Made by a program: the position numbers and the translations under genes | The notes under the pieces: generated by a model | What the model saw: only the letters and a program-made list of their open reading frames with translations | What the model was told of the DNA's origin: nothing | Database searches by the model: none | Shown: positions 1 to 7,074 of the stretch, one piece after another | Layout of the letters: every line of letters starts with the position of its first letter | Position numbering within the stretch: the stretch's first letter is position 1 | NCBI GenBank assembly: GCA_905235165.1 | Contig: CAJOKK010000046.1 | Span: forward strand, 1-14,253 | Direction of reading: 5' to 3' | Source of the DNA: an uncultured Atopobiaceae bacterium | GTDB lineage: Bacteria > Actinomycetota > Coriobacteriia > Coriobacteriales > Atopobiaceae | Length of the DNA stretch: 14,253 nucleotides

Positions 1-8
1 GTTATGGC

Positions 9-1814
9 CTAGACAAACACGGTCTGCGAGAAGAAGCGATAGCCCAGCGGAGAGCTGTAGAAGCCCTGGACGTTCTTGCTGAGCATGTAGGCGTCGCTGC
101 CGAAGTAGAGCGGGCAGATGGCACCAGTGCTCATCAGCAGATCCTCGGCCTTGTGCATGAGGGCGACGCGCTTGTTCTCGTCGGCCTCGGTGCCAATAAG
201 GGCGATAAGGGCGTCGTAGGTCTCGGCCCAGGTGCCCTTCTGGACCTTCAGCTCATAGCCGAGGTCAGTGAGGTCGAGGTCATAGATCTTTGCCTTAGCG
301 TGCTCATCCCTTCCGAAGCAGGCGGAATTGTTGCCCGAAGTGGTGATCCACATGTCAAGGAAGGTGACCGGGTCGGCGTAGTCAGCGATCCACCTGCCGA
401 AGGCGGTCTGGTAGGCACCGGCGCTATAGGTAACCAGGTAGTCGTTACGCTCCTGATTCTCCAGTTCCATAGTGATGCCCAGCTGCGAGTAAACGCCCTG
501 CATGTACTCGCCGATAGCCTTGTAGGTCTCGTTCTTGGTGTAGAGGAAGGTGAAGCTCGGAACGTTGGTGAAGGTCTGGGTGCCCTCGTCGAACTTGTAG
601 TACTTCTTGAGGGTCTCGACGGCCTTGGCGTAGTTATCCTGCATGCTCTCAGGCGCGATGTCGTAGTAGCCCTTGCCAGCGCCCCTGCCAGAGCCTGCGC
701 AGAACTCAGCGCCACTCGGCTCCTTCATGCCCACCGGAACAAAGGTCGCGGCAGCCGTCTCGCCAGCCTGGGTAATGTCGGTGACGATGTGCTCACGGTC
801 AAAGAGCAGCATGAAGGCCTTCCTGATGTCGGCCTGAGCAAGCTCTGCCTCATCGCCCGTAAGCTTGGAATCCTCGGGCAGAAGCTTCGTGCCAACCGTC
901 CAGCAATTGAACATGACGCTCAGCTGCGGGGAGACCTTAAACTCGTCGGGATACTTCTCGGAGAGGGAGGTCATCTCGTTGGTCGGAATCTCCTCGATGA
1001 ACTGCCAAGAGCCGTTCTCGAAGTTGCTGACCATGTTATTGGCGTCGTCAGACAGGCAGAAGACGATCGAATCCATGGTGACCTTGTCGGCATCATGGTA
1101 AGCGGCATTCTTCTGAACCGTGACGGCAGAGTTGTGCTTCCAGTCCGTCATGGTGTAAGGGCCATTGGAAACATAGGTAGAGGGGTCGGTCGCCCAAGCC
1201 TCGTTGGCAACAACGTCCTCGCGCACCGGGAAGAAGACCGGGAAGGCAACCAGCTGGTTCCAGTAGGCAATGTAGTTGCTGAGGGTGACCTTGAAGGTCT
1301 TGTCGTCAACAGCCTCGATAGCGAGCGGGGCATCCGGCTCGTCCATGGAGAAGCCCTTGACGTTCTGGAAGAGGTAGTAATAGTCGTTACCCGTACCGGC
1401 ATTGCCTGCGCGCTTCCAGGAGAAGACGAAGTCGTTGGCCGTGAGGTCCTTGCCATCCGACCACTTCAGGCCATCCCTCAGCACGTAGGTGTAGGTAACG
1501 GTACCGTCCTCGTTAGTCACCGGCTCAGGGATCTCGGTCGCAAGGTCGGGCTCAATCTCCAGCTCGCCATTCTCCGTCTGAGCCCACTTGGTAAGGCCAG
1601 CGAAGAGGTGGGTGAGCATCGTGGCACCCTCAATGGCGTTGTTGAAAGCGGGATCGAGGTTGTCCGGCTCGGAAGACAGACAAACGTTGAGAACCGAACC
1701 CTCAGCAGAATCTGCGCTCGTAGCCGGTGCAGAACCGCCACATGCGGCGAGCATGCTGGTTGCACTTGCGGCACCAAAGGCACGAAGAAGATTTCTACGG
1801 GTAATAGCAGGCAT
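9..1814 (-). CDS. oppA: Oligopeptide ABC transporter substrate-binding lipoprotein (OppA, SBP family 5)
   Basis: Extracellular peptide receptor that hands peptides to the OppBCDF importer; 601 aa, within the usual range for the family. The start at 1814 is chosen because an AAAGGGG ribosome site lies just upstream and because it puts a signal peptide at the N-terminus; a longer frame reaches 1937 but adds an implausible Arg-rich head. Residues 5-10 (TRRNLL) form a twin-arginine motif and residues 22-25 (LAAC) a lipobox, so the protein is probably Tat-exported and lipidated at Cys25. A low-complexity Ala/Ser linker follows, then the family-5 opening (SSEPDNLDPAFNN, about 47-59) and WSDGKDLTANDFVFSWKR (118-135), typical of OppA/DppA proteins. 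It lies last in the opp cluster, 210 bp after oppF and behind a strong hairpin, so it may be expressed separately. Substrate specificity cannot be read from the sequence. Confidence 0.93.
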   Translation of the reverse strand: MPAITRRNLLRAFGAASATSMLAACGGSAPATSADSAEGSVLNVCLSSEPDNLDPAFNNAIEGATMLTHLFAGLTKWAQTENGELEIEPDLATEIPEPVTNEDGTVTYTYVLRDGLKWSDGKDLTANDFVFSWKRAGNAGTGNDYYYLFQNVKGFSMDEPDAPLAIEAVDDKTFKVTLSNYIAYWNQLVAFPVFFPVREDVVANEAWATDPSTYVSNGPYTMTDWKHNSAVTVQKNAAYHDADKVTMDSIVFCLSDDANNMVSNFENGSWQFIEEIPTNEMTSLSEKYPDEFKVSPQLSVMFNCWTVGTKLLPEDSKLTGDEAELAQADIRKAFMLLFDREHIVTDITQAGETAAATFVPVGMKEPSGAEFCAGSGRGAGKGYYDIAPESMQDNYAKAVETLKKYYKFDEGTQTFTNVPSFTFLYTKNETYKAIGEYMQGVYSQLGITMELENQERNDYLVTYSAGAYQTAFGRWIADYADPVTFLDMWITTSGNNSACFGRDEHAKAKIYDLDLTDLGYELKVQKGTWAETYDALIALIGTEADENKRVALMHKAEDLLMSTGAICPLYFGSDAYMLSKNVQGFYSSPLGYRFFSQTVFV

Positions 1815-1943
1815 AGTTAAACCCCTTTCAAACATCAGCAAAAAGCTGAACAGAATTCTAGCATCGAGCTGGGGAAATCGAGCTTTACCCCTGTACGGAT
1901 AAGCTCTTGAAACCCCAAGTCGGCGAGTTCTCCACATTTAGCC
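1815..1943 (-). promoter_or_regulatory. oppA upstream region: candidate -10, direct repeats, leader hairpin
   Basis: Three signals lie between the oppF terminator and oppA. TAGAAT (plus-strand 1855-1860) is a 5/6 match to a -10 box, but no good -35 is seen 17 nt upstream. An exact 8-bp direct repeat ATCGAGCT occurs at 1863-1870 and 1877-1884, with starts 14 bp apart, just upstream of that box, where an activator or repressor could bind. A short inverted repeat TCAGC-TTTTT-GCTGA (1835-1849) would form a small hairpin in the oppA leader. A separate oppA promoter is inferred, not shown. Confidence 0.35.
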
Positions 1944-1996
1944 AACAAATACCCCCGACCTTGCTGGCAAACCGTCCATTCCAGCAAGGTCGGGGG
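1944..1996 (-). terminator. Strong intrinsic-terminator-like hairpin between oppF and oppA
   Basis: A perfect 16-bp inverted repeat, CCCCCGACCTTGCTGG at 1952-1967 with its complement at 1981-1996, encloses a 13-nt loop. On the minus strand it is followed by the T-rich run TATTTGTT, so it reads as a Rho-independent terminator 28 nt after the oppF stop. The T-run is interrupted, so partial read-through into oppA is possible. In the other direction no T-run follows. Confidence 0.8.
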
Positions 1997-2024
1997 CCTT
2001 CGATATGTTCGTGTCTAGCGTGCG

Positions 2025-3017
2025 CTAGTTGATCTCGGCCGTGCGGTGGCAGGCAACGAAATGTCCCTTCGAGACTTCCTTGAACTCGGGCGCGCTCCCT
2101 GCGCAGATGTCCTTGGCATAGGGACAACGCGTACGGAAGGGGCAACCACTCGGCGCATTCAGCGGACTGGGAATGTCGCCCTGCAGCGCGATGCGCTTGC
2201 TTGCGCGGGCAATCTTCGGATCCGGAATGGGAACCGCGGAGATGAGCGACTTAGTGTAGGGATGAAGCGGCTTGTCGTAAATCTCAGTGGCGTCAGCAAG
2301 CTCGACCATCTTGCCAAGGTACATAACGGCAATGCGGTCAGAGATGTGGCGCACGACCAGCAGGTCATGGGCGATGAAGAGGTAAGTAAGGCCCATCTCT
2401 TCTTGAAGCTCGCCAAACATGTTGATGACCTGGGCCTGAATGGACACGTCAAGTGCCGAGACAGGCTCGTCGCAGACGATGAACTCAGGCTTCACCGCGA
2501 GCGCACGGGCAATGCCGATGCGCTGACGCTGGCCACCAGAGAACTCGTGGGCATAGCGGCTCGCATGCTCCGAGTTGAGGCCCACGCGATCCATCAGCTG
2601 CAGGATGCGCTCCTCGCGCTCCTCCTTCGTGTTGCAGAGGTGGTGCACGTCAAGCGGCTCGCCAATGATGTCGGAAACCGTCATGCGAGGGTTGAGCGAC
2701 GAGTAGGGATCCTGGAAGACCATGGCCGACTTGGTGCGATACTCGCGCAGGTCGTCCTTAGTCTTGAGGGGCTTACCGTCGTAGATGATCTCGCCTTCGG
2801 TGGGCTCATAGAGGTGCAGGATGGTGCGGCCAACGGTGGTCTTGCCACAGCCGGACTCTCCCACCAGGCCCAAGGTCTCGCCACGCTTAATGGTGAAGCT
2901 CACGTCATCGACAGCTTTGAGCGGAGTGGAGCTGAAGAAGCCCGTGTTGACGGGGAAGTATTCCTTGAGGTGACGGACGTCGACGAGCGGCGTCTCAGCA
3001 GAGGTCTTATCGGCCAT
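2025..3017 (-). CDS. oppF: Oligopeptide ABC transporter ATP-binding protein (OppF)
   Basis: Cytoplasmic ATPase that pairs with OppD to drive peptide import; 330 aa. The start MADKTSAETP at 3017 is preceded by GGAAGGAGG; the frame stays open to 3101 but only overlaps oppD. Walker A is GESGCGKTT (53-61), the Q-loop is Q102, the ABC signature FSGGQ is at 159-163, Walker B FIVCDE ends at E184, and the switch histidine is H217. The C-terminal oligopeptide/dipeptide extension carries C292, C298, C305 and C323, the four-cysteine pattern often found in this subfamily and linked to an iron-sulfur site in some members. It begins one base after the oppD stop, so translation is probably coupled. The assignment to F rather than D rests on gene order and closer similarity to the OppF type. 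Confidence 0.94.
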   Translation of the reverse strand: MADKTSAETPLVDVRHLKEYFPVNTGFFSSTPLKAVDDVSFTIKRGETLGLVGESGCGKTTVGRTILHLYEPTEGEIIYDGKPLKTKDDLREYRTKSAMVFQDPYSSLNPRMTVSDIIGEPLDVHHLCNTKEEREERILQLMDRVGLNSEHASRYAHEFSGGQRQRIGIARALAVKPEFIVCDEPVSALDVSIQAQVINMFGELQEEMGLTYLFIAHDLLVVRHISDRIAVMYLGKMVELADATEIYDKPLHPYTKSLISAVPIPDPKIARASKRIALQGDIPSPLNAPSGCPFRTRCPYAKDICAGSAPEFKEVSKGHFVACHRTAEIN

Positions 3018-3018
3018 C

Positions 3019-4071
3019 TTACGCCTCGCCTCCTTCCTCATCATGCGCCTTGGAAGCGCTGTCCTTCTTGGCCTGAGCGCTTTCGGGCGCCTTCTGTGCA
3101 TCGAGCTGCGCCTTGACGTTCATCCAGCAGGAGGCACGGTGCGTATCGGAAAGCTGCATCGGCTCGGGTGCACGGTGGATGCAGATCTTCATCGCATTCT
3201 CGCAGCGCGGGGCAAAGGGGCAGCCCTCGGGCAAGTTGAGAAGGTCGATGGGGGTTCCCAGGATGGGCTTGAGCTTCTGGCCCATGGTCTCCATGGTGGG
3301 GATGGAGCGCAGCAGGCCCTTGGTGTACTCGTGCTTGGGCTCGTAGAAGATCTCGTCGGCGGTACCACGCTCGCAGTAGCTGCCGGCATACATGACCACG
3401 ATCTCGTCGCACATCTGGGCGACGACGCCCAAGTCGTGCGTAATCATGATGATGGCCATGCCCATCTCCTTCTGGAGCTTCTGCATCAGCTCGAGAATCT
3501 GGGCCTGAATGGTAACGTCGAGAGCCGTGGTGGGCTCGTCAGCCACGAGGATGTCGGGCTCGCAGGCAAGGGCCATGGCGATCATGACGCGCTGGCGCAT
3601 ACCGCCCGAAAGCTCATAGGGATACTGCTTCATGCGCTTCTCGGGCTCGTTGATGTTCACGAGACGCAGCATCTCGACCGCACGATCCCAAGCTTCCTGC
3701 TTGTTGCGGTCGGTATGGAGCAGAATGGCCTCGACGAGCTGATGACCGATGGTGTAAGTGGGGTTGAGCGAGGTCATCGGGTCTTGGAAGATGATCGAGA
3801 TCTTGTTGCCACGCACGTGACGCATGGTCTTCTCGTCAGCGCCCACCAACTCCTGGCCATCAAGCTTGACCGAGCCGGAGACGATCTTGCCGGCGGGAGC
3901 CAAGATCTGCATGATCGAATAGACCGTGACGGACTTGCCCGAACCGGACTCTCCCACGATGCCGAGCACCTTGCCGCGATCGAGGGAGAAGGAGACGCCA
4001 TTGACGGCCTTAACCTCGCCTGCGTCGGTGAAGAATGACGTGTGCAGGTCCTTTACTTCAAGAAGTGCCAT
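3019..4071 (-). CDS. oppD: Oligopeptide ABC transporter ATP-binding protein (OppD)
   Basis: First ATPase of the importer, 350 aa, partner of OppF at the cytoplasmic face of OppB/OppC. The start MALLEVKDLH at 4071 has a GGAGGG ribosome site about 8 nt upstream. Visible motifs are Walker A GESGSGKS (40-47), Q-loop Q96 in FQDPMTSLNP, signature LSGGM (154-158), Walker B ILVADE (174-179) and switch H212. The C-terminal oligo_HPY-type region has cysteines at 284, 290, 297 and 315, matching the pattern in OppF. The last 30 or so residues are charged and Ala/Lys/Glu-rich (AQAKKDSASKAHDEEGGEA), probably a disordered tail. oppC ends 15 nt upstream, and the oppD stop almost touches the oppF start. Confidence 0.94.
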   Translation of the reverse strand: MALLEVKDLHTSFFTDAGEVKAVNGVSFSLDRGKVLGIVGESGSGKSVTVYSIMQILAPAGKIVSGSVKLDGQELVGADEKTMRHVRGNKISIIFQDPMTSLNPTYTIGHQLVEAILLHTDRNKQEAWDRAVEMLRLVNINEPEKRMKQYPYELSGGMRQRVMIAMALACEPDILVADEPTTALDVTIQAQILELMQKLQKEMGMAIIMITHDLGVVAQMCDEIVVMYAGSYCERGTADEIFYEPKHEYTKGLLRSIPTMETMGQKLKPILGTPIDLLNLPEGCPFAPRCENAMKICIHRAPEPMQLSDTHRASCWMNVKAQLDAQKAPESAQAKKDSASKAHDEEGGEA

Positions 4072-4086
4072 AGGGTGCCTCCCTCC

Positions 4087-5145
4087 TTACTGGTTGAGCT
4101 TGGGGTCGAACGCGTCGCGCAGGCCATCGCCAAAGAGGTTGAGGCCGAGCACGATAAGCGAGATGACAATAGCCGGGATGGCCAAGCGGTACGGATAGGT
4201 CGAGATGCCGTTGAGTGCGTCGGACGCAAGGCTACCCAGGGAGGGCATAGGAGCGTTGACGCCCAGGCCGAGGAACGACAGGAAGGACTCGGTGAAGATG
4301 GCCGAGGGGATCTGCAGGGCCGTCGAGATGATGATGACGGAGATGCAGTTGGGAATCAGGTGCTTCGTGATGATCCAGCGGGCACCTGCACCGGTTGCCT
4401 CGGCAGCGAGGACGTACTCCTGCTCACGCAGTGACAGGATCTGGCCACGGATGAGACGGGCCATGGAGCACCAGTAGAGCAGGGCGAAGATGATAAAGAG
4501 CGACAGGATGTTGGGTCCGATGGCCTGGAAGATCGTGCCGTCGAGGGAGTCGCCGATCGACTCGCGCATGACGGCGGCCAGCAGAATGACCATCAGCATG
4601 TCGGGAAGGGAGTAGATGAGGTCAACCAGGCGCATGATGGCCATGTCGACGCGACCGCCCATGAAGCCGGCAATCGATCCCATGGTCATGCCCACAACGA
4701 GCACGATAAGCGAGGCAAAGAAGCCAACCGCCAGGGAGATGCGCGTACCGTAGACCACGCGGATGAAGTAATCGCGACCGGCAGCGTCGGTACCAAAGAC
4801 GTGCGGGAAGACCTTGCCGCCCTGAGAGATGGTGGTCTGCTCGGTACGGCTGTACTCCATGGGAGCGAGGTTGTTGAACGAAGCGTCAACCGGCATGCCC
4901 GGCTGAACGCCCAACTGCTGCTCATAGGAATAGGGCCAGAACATCGGAACGAAGATGGATGACAGAGCGATGAGAATGATGACGATCATGGAGACAAAGG
5001 CAACCTTGTTCTTCATGAGTCGCTTGCAGCCATCCTTGAAGAAGGTAGACGAGGGGCGCATCTGGACCAGATAAGCCTTCTCCTCCTCGGTTGCAGGGAG
5101 GAAGTCCTCGACGTCAAACTGCATGGAAAGCGGATTCTTAGTCAT
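4087..5145 (-). CDS. oppC: Oligopeptide ABC transporter permease (OppC)
   Basis: Second membrane subunit of the importer, 352 aa. The start at 5145 has a strong site (AAGGAGGTG) 5-8 nt upstream. About 45 cytoplasmic residues precede the first membrane segment (about 48-68), typical of OppC, which has the N-terminal OppC_N region. The conserved FGTDAAGRDYF (117-127) precedes the main permease domain, with further hydrophobic segments near 137-160, 180-195, 213-227, 268-285 and 323-338. The EAA loop that docks onto the ATPases is EYVLAAEATGAGARW (243-257) followed by HLIPN. The C-terminus GDGLRDAFDPKL is standard for the family. It starts 11 nt after the oppB stop, and its ribosome site abuts that stop codon. 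Confidence 0.94.
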   Translation of the reverse strand: MTKNPLSMQFDVEDFLPATEEEKAYLVQMRPSSTFFKDGCKRLMKNKVAFVSMIVIILIALSSIFVPMFWPYSYEQQLGVQPGMPVDASFNNLAPMEYSRTEQTTISQGGKVFPHVFGTDAAGRDYFIRVVYGTRISLAVGFFASLIVLVVGMTMGSIAGFMGGRVDMAIMRLVDLIYSLPDMLMVILLAAVMRESIGDSLDGTIFQAIGPNILSLFIIFALLYWCSMARLIRGQILSLREQEYVLAAEATGAGARWIITKHLIPNCISVIIISTALQIPSAIFTESFLSFLGLGVNAPMPSLGSLASDALNGISTYPYRLAIPAIVISLIVLGLNLFGDGLRDAFDPKLNQ

Positions 5146-5156
5146 GGGGCACCTCC

Positions 5157-6083
5157 TTACTCGAGCGTGATGCGCGGGTCGACAAGCTTATACATGATGT
5201 CGCTCAGCAGGTTCATGATGACGATGAGCGACGCGAGCACGACGGTCGTGCCCATGATGAGCGTGTAGTCACGACCCGTGATGGAGTTCACGAAGGAGCG
5301 ACCGATGCCCGGCACAGCGAAGATCTGCTCGACAACGAGCGAGCCAGTAACGATGTAGGCAAGCTCGGGGCCAAAGTAGGTGATAACGGGGATGAGCGAG
5401 TTCTTCAGCGCGTGATGCCAGATGACGTTCTTCTCGGAAACACCCTTGGCCTTGGCCGTACGGATGTAGTCCTGGCCCAACACGTCCAGCATCGAGGAAC
5501 GCGTGAGGCGCGTGATGTAGGACATGGGATAGAGCGAGAGCGTAACGATCGGCAGGATAAGGCCGCCCGGCTCCGTGCCGTTTGCCGGCAGCCAGTGCAG
5601 CTGAACCGAGAAAAGGAGCAGGAGCAGCGTACCCATGATGAAGGAGGGCATCGAGACGAAGGCCGTGGTAAACACCATGATGATGCGGTCAAAAACGGTG
5701 TTGCGGTGCAGTGCCGCCGTGGAGCCCAAAACGATGCCGATGCTCGTGGCGACAAGCAGGGCGATGACACCAATCCTGGCCGAGGTCTGCATACCATCGA
5801 GAATGATGTCGGAAACGTTGCGGCCACGCTGCTTGAGCGACGGGCCAAAATCAAAGTGCATGGCGCCCACAAGGTAGTTCTTGTACTGCTCCATGAGCGG
5901 CTTGTCGAGACCATACTTAGCCTCGAGCGCGGCCTTTGCCGCAGGGGTAATTGCCTTTTCGGATGCGAAGGGATCGCCCGGAACGGCCTTCATGACAAAG
6001 AAGGTCACCGTAACGACCGCCCACAGCGTCACGAATGCCATCAAGATTCTCTTGATGATGTAACGCAAGGTCTTAGAGTCCAT
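5157..6083 (-). CDS. oppB: Oligopeptide ABC transporter permease (OppB)
   Basis: First membrane subunit and first gene of the opp operon, 308 aa, the usual length for OppB/DppB. The N-terminal membrane segment (about 9-32) ends in the family signature MKAVPGDPF (31-39), and YGLDKPLMEQY follows near 57-67. Later membrane segments lie near 101-120, 135-160, 174-190, 235-250 and 275-295. The EAA loop reads DYIRTAKAKGVSEKN (205-219), and the C-terminal VPGIGRSFVNSI and GRDYTLIMG blocks are typical. The start at 6083 follows a purine-rich stretch (AGGGCAGGGTAGGAG) in which the last GGAG is too close to the ATG, so the upstream AGGG is the more likely ribosome site. The leader holds notable regulatory structure. 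Confidence 0.94.
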   Translation of the reverse strand: MDSKTLRYIIKRILMAFVTLWAVVTVTFFVMKAVPGDPFASEKAITPAAKAALEAKYGLDKPLMEQYKNYLVGAMHFDFGPSLKQRGRNVSDIILDGMQTSARIGVIALLVATSIGIVLGSTAALHRNTVFDRIIMVFTTAFVSMPSFIMGTLLLLLFSVQLHWLPANGTEPGGLILPIVTLSLYPMSYITRLTRSSMLDVLGQDYIRTAKAKGVSEKNVIWHHALKNSLIPVITYFGPELAYIVTGSLVVEQIFAVPGIGRSFVNSITGRDYTLIMGTTVVLASLIVIMNLLSDIMYKLVDPRITLE

Positions 6084-6104
6084 CTCCTACCCTGCCCTCT
6101 CGAT

Positions 6105-6129
6105 TCACCGCGGTGCCACCGCGGGGTGA
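6105..6129 (-). promoter_or_regulatory. Leader hairpin upstream of oppB with T-box-like core
   Basis: On the minus strand the sequence GCGGTGGCACCGCG matches 12 of 14 positions of the T-box riboswitch core (AGGGTGGNACCGCG). The same bases form a hairpin: CCGCGGT and ACCGCGG pair around a 3-nt loop, extended by TCACC/GGTGA with a 2-nt bulge. It ends about 20 nt before the oppB start, near the ribosome site. I could not find a convincing stem I, specifier loop or the 3' partner strand of a T-box antiterminator, and the space from the likely transcription start is only about 110 nt. It is therefore a strong leader hairpin, and only possibly a T-box remnant or a short variant. Confidence 0.45.
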
Positions 6130-6186
6130 CACAGTCGCCCCTCAGCGCGCATGTTATGAACGGAGAGAAAACGTGCCACAATCTTG

Positions 6187-6200
6187 CACAAACGTTTGTG
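6187..6200. promoter_or_regulatory. Perfect 14-bp palindromic operator candidate upstream of oppB
   Basis: CACAAACGTTTGTG is a perfect palindrome with the AACGTT centre common in LacI-family operators. It sits immediately downstream of the candidate extended -10 of oppB, covering the predicted transcription start, which is the classic position for repression. No repressor gene is visible in the window, so the protein that binds it is unknown. A chance palindrome cannot be excluded. Confidence 0.5.
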
Positions 6201-6201
6201 G

Positions 6202-6210
6202 AATATACCA
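6202..6210 (-). promoter_or_regulatory. Candidate extended -10 promoter for oppBCDF
   Basis: On the minus strand TGGTATATT gives TATATT (5/6 to TATAAT) preceded by TG at the extended -10 position. The hexamer 17 nt further upstream (CCTAAG) is a poor -35, consistent with an extended -10 promoter. A start about 7 nt downstream would leave a leader of roughly 110 nt and would fall inside the 14-bp palindrome. Confidence 0.4.
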
Positions 6211-6304
6211 CTAATTTCTTGCTACTTAGGTTATGACCTGCGCAAACCAACAGAAAGAACAGCTATAGCCAGAAGGGTGCTGTCTCATACACGCGCTGCA
6301 ACAC

Positions 6305-6327
6305 AAAAAGGGCACCCGAAGGTGCCC
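6305..6327 (-). terminator. Intrinsic terminator of secG
   Basis: GGGCACC and GGTGCCC pair around a TTCG tetraloop (minus strand), followed directly by TTTTT. It starts 34 nt after the secG stop and separates secG from the opp operon. The UUCG loop and the uninterrupted T-run make this the clearest terminator in the window. Confidence 0.9.
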
Positions 6328-6361
6328 CCAGAAATCATAGCTTAGGCTGAATAGCTGCAGC

Positions 6362-6610
6362 TTAAATGGTACCCGTAGGGAAGACGATGGCCATGACGAT
6401 AACCGTAAGCATGAAGATGGTCGTCGTGATGATGGTGAGACGATCGAGGTTCTTCTCGAGAATACCCGAGCCCACCGAAGCGTTGTAGACCGAAGAGGCA
6501 ATCATGTCGGAGACGCCCGTACCCTTACCCGAATGCATGAGGATCAGGATGATGGTGAGAAAGCCGGAGATGAACAGTACGGCCGTCAGGAAGATGTTGA
6601 GAATGCCCAC
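6362..6610 (-). CDS. secG: Preprotein translocase subunit SecG (GTG start)
   Basis: Small membrane subunit of the SecYEG protein-export channel; 82 aa, normal for SecG. The frame is open far upstream to 7045, but that extension runs through the 52-bp repeats and is not protein-like. The GTG at 6608-6610 is preferred because AAAAAGGAG lies 6 nt upstream and the protein then begins with the family's first helix. Two membrane helices are visible (about 5-24 and 60-79). Between them is the SecG signature: LMHSGKGTGVSDM (24-36), then EKNLDRLTIIT (50-60). The long leader and separate terminator suggest an independent transcript. An extended -10 candidate (TGCTATGCT, plus-strand 6653-6661) lies about 45 nt upstream. 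Confidence 0.92.
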   Translation of the reverse strand: MGILNIFLTAVLFISGFLTIILILMHSGKGTGVSDMIASSVYNASVGSGILEKNLDRLTIITTTIFMLTVIVMAIVFPTGTI

Positions 6611-6744
6611 GGAAGGCTCCTTTTTGTGCTCGATAGATACCAACAGCCAGATAGCATAGCACAAGACAACGATCCGTTGCATTCCTTCAGCGATTGCCAA
6701 CATTTCAACGACAAGAACGATCAAGCCGCGGAGCCGTGGCCGTC

Positions 6745-6900
6745 CAAGTCCGTAATACTGCCCCCAGTTTCGCGGACTCCGACGGCCGGAGCCGCCCAAG
6801 TCCGTAATACTGCCCCCAGTTTCACGGACTCCGACGGCCGGAGCCGCCCAAGTCCGTAATACTGCCTCCAGTTTCGCGGACTCCGACGGCCGGAGCCGCC
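6745..6900. repeat. Tandem array A: three near-identical 52-bp units
   Basis: Units begin with CAAGTCCGTAATACTG at 6745, 6797 and 6849. Copies 2 and 3 differ from copy 1 by one base each. Each unit contains nested inverted repeats: AGTCCG with CGGACT as outer arms and ACTG/CAGT around CCCC inside, followed by CTCCG-ACGGC-CGGAG. GCCG and CGGC flank the outer arms across unit boundaries. A fourth copy starts at 6901 with CAAGTCCG and then diverges. The near-identity points to recent duplication or active homogenisation. Confidence 0.95.
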
Positions 6901-6920
6901 CAAGTCCGCGAAACAGGGCA
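6901..6920. repeat. Partial, inverted or hybrid copy at the end of array A
   Basis: After CAAGTCCG, shared with array A, the sequence continues CGAAACAGGGC. The stretch AGTCCGCGAAAC is the exact reverse complement of GTTTCGCGGACT inside array A units, while GAAACAGG also matches the first and fifth units of array B. It looks like a junction where one half of the palindromic element flipped. Confidence 0.6.
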
Positions 6921-6927
6921 CGCCGCG

Positions 6928-6957
6928 CCGGCAAACCTCCGGTGGGAGGTTTGCCGG
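6928..6957. repeat. Perfect 13-bp inverted repeat with 4-nt loop
   Basis: CCGGCAAACCTCC, loop GGTG, then GGAGGTTTGCCGG. No T-run follows on either strand, so a conventional intrinsic terminator is unlikely. It lies just after array A and may belong to the same repeat system or be a separate hairpin element. Confidence 0.85.
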
Positions 6958-7074
6958 GAGGTTGAGACCCAAGCTCGCAGTTCTTGTCACCTACAAATCC
7001 AGCCCGCACATCATCTTTCATCGCGGGAAGGCTTGCCCCATTCACCTGCCCACTTCCAACCTCACGAAGCCGCT

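Noticed and set aside
153..1820. Long plus-strand open frame (555 codons) antisense to oppA
   Set aside because: It mirrors a clear OppA gene in GC-rich DNA. The translation has no family motifs and no ribosome site, and such mirror frames also occur opposite oppF, oppD, pgk and tpiA.
2046..3116. Plus-strand open frame (356 codons) opposite oppF
   Set aside because: It is the mirror of an ATPase gene with complete Walker, signature and switch motifs on the minus strand.
6611..7045. Upstream extension of the secG frame to 227 aa
   Set aside because: The extra 145 codons run through the 52-bp repeats; SecG is about 80 aa, and a GTG with a good ribosome site lies exactly at the family start.
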